From JAMXLO01 sp963812475 (GTDB lineage Bacteria > Pseudomonadota > Alphaproteobacteria > Acetobacterales > Acetobacteraceae): 64,000 nucleotides of DNA. The DNA is taken from NCBI GenBank assembly GCA_963812475.1, contig CAWEVI010000005.1, positions 62,001 through 126,000 of the forward strand. The letters are read 5' to 3'. Made by a program: the position numbers and the translations under genes. Shown in pieces: positions 62,487 to 64,000 of this stretch (position 1 is the stretch's first letter; each line of letters opens with the position of its first letter). Below the pieces are notes generated by a model. It worked only from the letters and a program-made list of their open reading frames with translations, did no database searches and was not told where the DNA came from.

Positions 62487-63649
62487 CGAGCGTCTATCAG
62501 CGCTTCGGCGTTCCGACGGTCGTCAACGCCTGCGGCACGGTCACGCGGCTGACGGGCGGCCGCATGCACCCGGAAGTCGCTGCCGCAATGGCCGCCGCCT
62601 CGAGTGAATGCGTCGACATGATCACCTTGCAGGCAGGTGCGTGCCGCGTGATTACGCGGATCACCGGTGCGCAGGCGGCCATCGTCACGTCGGGCGCATC
62701 CGCCGGCGTGCTGCTGGGTGCGGCCGCATGCCTGGCCGGCCTTGATCCTGCGCGGATGAACCGCCTTCCTGAAGTCGCCGACGGGCGCAACGCATTCATC
62801 GTCGTGCGCAGTCAGCGCAACATGTATGACCGCGCCATTGTGATCGCCGGCGGCCGCATCGTTGAGATCGGCATTGCCGATCGCTACTCCGGACCCGGCG
62901 TGCGCGACGCGACCGCATGGGAGATCGCGGCCGCGATCACGCCGGACACCGCCGCGATCTATTACCTCGCTCATCCGCAGTCGCTTCCACCGCTTGCGGA
63001 GGTCGCCGCCGTGGCGCGCGAGCACGCCATCCCGCTGCTGGTCGATGCCGCCGCCCAATTGCCGCCCGCGGACAATCTGCGGCGCTTCCTCGAGCAGGGC
63101 GCCGACCTGGTCGCGTTCAGCGGTGGCAAGGCAATCGGCGGGCCACAGGCTTCGGGGATCCTGTGCGGTCGCGCCGATCTGGTCGCTTCCGCGCTGCTGC
63201 AGATGCTGGATCTCGATGTGTTCCCTGACACATGGCACGCGCCGGCCGAGTTCGCGCCGCTGCGCCAGCTGCCCGGCCTGCCGCGGCACGGCGTCGGCCG
63301 TTCCTGCAAGGTGGGGAAGGAGGAGGTCATCGGCCTGCTCGTGGCCCTGGAACGCTTTGTCGCGGACGGCGAGGCGACGCGAACCGTTGCCTGGCGGCTC
63401 ACGCTCGACGCGATCATCGCTGCCGCCGGTCCCGTTCAGGGCATGACGATGCGTATCCTGGATCGACCGACGCCGCTGTTGGAAGTGACAACCGACGATG
63501 CTGATGGCCTGGCGGCGCGTCTGGCCCTCGGCACACCGTCGATCCTGTGTTCGCTGGCCCGCCGCCACGAGGGTGTCCTGCTGTTCTCGCCGGCGTCGCT
63601 CACGCCGAAGGATGCCCGCATCATTGGCGAGCGCCTGCGCGACAACTGA
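62483..63649 (+). CDS. SelA-like PLP-dependent enzyme (possible sugar-amine ammonia lyase)
   Basis: 388 residues of the fold-type I family that includes SelA and D-glucosaminate-6-phosphate ammonia-lyase (DgaE). VNACGTVTRLTGG start, AAIVTSGASAGVLLGAAACLAG, LVDAAAQLPP and the Schiff-base Lys216 in FSGGKAIGGPQASG. No SelA-specific N-terminal domain, so selenocysteine synthesis is unlikely. Overlaps the GMC gene by four bases; together they may oxidise and deaminate an amino alcohol or sugar. Confidence 0.82.
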   Translation: MTSVYQRFGVPTVVNACGTVTRLTGGRMHPEVAAAMAAASSECVDMITLQAGACRVITRITGAQAAIVTSGASAGVLLGAAACLAGLDPARMNRLPEVADGRNAFIVVRSQRNMYDRAIVIAGGRIVEIGIADRYSGPGVRDATAWEIAAAITPDTAAIYYLAHPQSLPPLAEVAAVAREHAIPLLVDAAAQLPPADNLRRFLEQGADLVAFSGGKAIGGPQASGILCGRADLVASALLQMLDLDVFPDTWHAPAEFAPLRQLPGLPRHGVGRSCKVGKEEVIGLLVALERFVADGEATRTVAWRLTLDAIIAAAGPVQGMTMRILDRPTPLLEVTTDDADGLAARLALGTPSILCSLARRHEGVLLFSPASLTPKDARIIGERLRDN

Positions 63650-63971
63650 AGTAAGAAATTCGCCAAGTACATGTTCAGCTTGATTGCGCCACGTCGCGAT
63701 TGCTGAAATGTTTCGTGACCCGAAGAAATGTGGCGTACTCAGCTATTGCATACGAGGCCAGGTCGTAGTTGATCGCGCGGCGCATCGGTGGCGATCGGAT
63801 CGGCAACTCGCGGGACTGCATCGCTCCGATTGCGGCCAAGCCAGCCTTGGACGCGTCCTCTATCCCGGACTTGACCCGGGCCCGGCCCATGCATAGAACT
63901 CGGTTACCTCCCGACGCTCCGCACAATGGATCGCCGGGCGCATCACTATTGTCGAGCAGATCACAGAATCC
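63650..63971. other. Spacer before rpsT
   Basis: 322 bp without a supported gene; the minus-strand frame over most of it has no recognised features. It holds a candidate promoter for rpsT and a CCCGG-ACTTGAC-CCGGG imperfect stem. Confidence 0.5.
63871..63899 (+). promoter_or_regulatory. Candidate sigma70 promoter of rpsT
   Basis: TTGACC (63871-63876), 17 bp, TAGAAC (63894-63899), giving a leader of about 65 bases. The -35 lies within a CCCGGAC...CCCGGG stem, so it could also be part of a repeat. Confidence 0.4.
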
Positions 63972-64000
63972 ATGGCCAACACCGCTTCAGCGCGCAAGCG
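63972..64000 (+). CDS. rpsT: 30S ribosomal protein S20, 5' end only
   Basis: The first ten codons read MANTASARKR, the near-universal start of S20, which binds 16S rRNA early in 30S assembly. The window ends in the tenth codon. In many alphaproteobacteria rpsT lies just before dnaA, so an origin region may follow outside the window (inference). Confidence 0.85.

Noticed and set aside
63675..63926. 83-residue minus-strand frame before rpsT
   Set aside because: No domain, poor codon pattern, and it covers the likely rpsT promoter region.

Overview
The window is high-GC bacterial chromosome, almost fully coding on both strands, from an alphaproteobacterium. The gene set (RNase E with an insertion in its S1 domain, ftsEX-ydcF-plsC, lnt followed by a PraR-type XRE regulator, a DUF2125 protein, CioAB-type oxidase, a DUF1194 protein) and candidate CtrA, FNR/FixK and alphaproteobacterial LexA sites fit Rhodospirillales, most likely Acetobacteraceae. 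This placement rests on gene content and sequence style; no search was run. I saw no rRNA, tRNA, CRISPR array or intact insertion sequence.

0-6 kb (minus strand): glycerol-3-phosphate dehydrogenase and the tryptophan/molybdopterin run trpG-trpD-trpC-moaC, in which trpD carries a one-base frameshift, then an aldo/keto reductase. About 770 bp without a gene follow, holding a perfect FNR/FixK palindrome. 6.4-13.4 kb: small secreted or unknown proteins, an amidohydrolase, a secreted phosphoesterase, lnt, an XRE regulator behind a candidate promoter overlapped by a CtrA box, a DUF2244 protein and nth. 13.4-21 kb: a bd-type oxidase operon headed by an ACT-like protein, a DUF2125 protein, and the coupled ftsE-ftsX-ydcF-plsC operon with a divergent zinc-ribbon membrane protein. 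21-27.5 kb: a coiled-coil envelope protein, an ECF sigma factor, ergothioneine genes egtB-egtD, a DUF2934 protein, a PRC-barrel protein and Ku; this looks like a stress-protection neighbourhood.

27.6-37.8 kb: rne facing away from amiC-mrcA-prfB-TPR/glycosyltransferase across a 628 bp structured spacer. prfB is complete only through the programmed +1 frameshift typical of release factor 2. 37.9-46.6 kb: two minus-strand operons (methyltransferase plus DUF6614-like protein; GatC-like protein, amidase, asparaginase and VOC protein), a divergent MFS permease and flavin reductase, a dienelactone hydrolase and NADP isocitrate dehydrogenase. 46.8-54 kb: a large hybrid histidine kinase, a Nudix enzyme, small proteins, a universal stress protein behind an FNR-like site, and pyrD with a HAD phosphatase.

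54-57.6 kb is the most unusual stretch. It has a spanin-like membrane-protein/lipoprotein pair, phage-like small proteins, and a conserved protein of unknown function with a perfect GTTC-N7-GTTC SOS box 33 bp before its start, divergent from an S24-type repressor. From 57.7 to 63.6 kb a co-directional oxidoreductase run (glutathionyl-hydroquinone reductase, aldo/keto reductase, luciferase-like, GMC, SelA-like PLP enzyme) looks like an undescribed catabolic pathway. The window ends in the first codons of rpsT.
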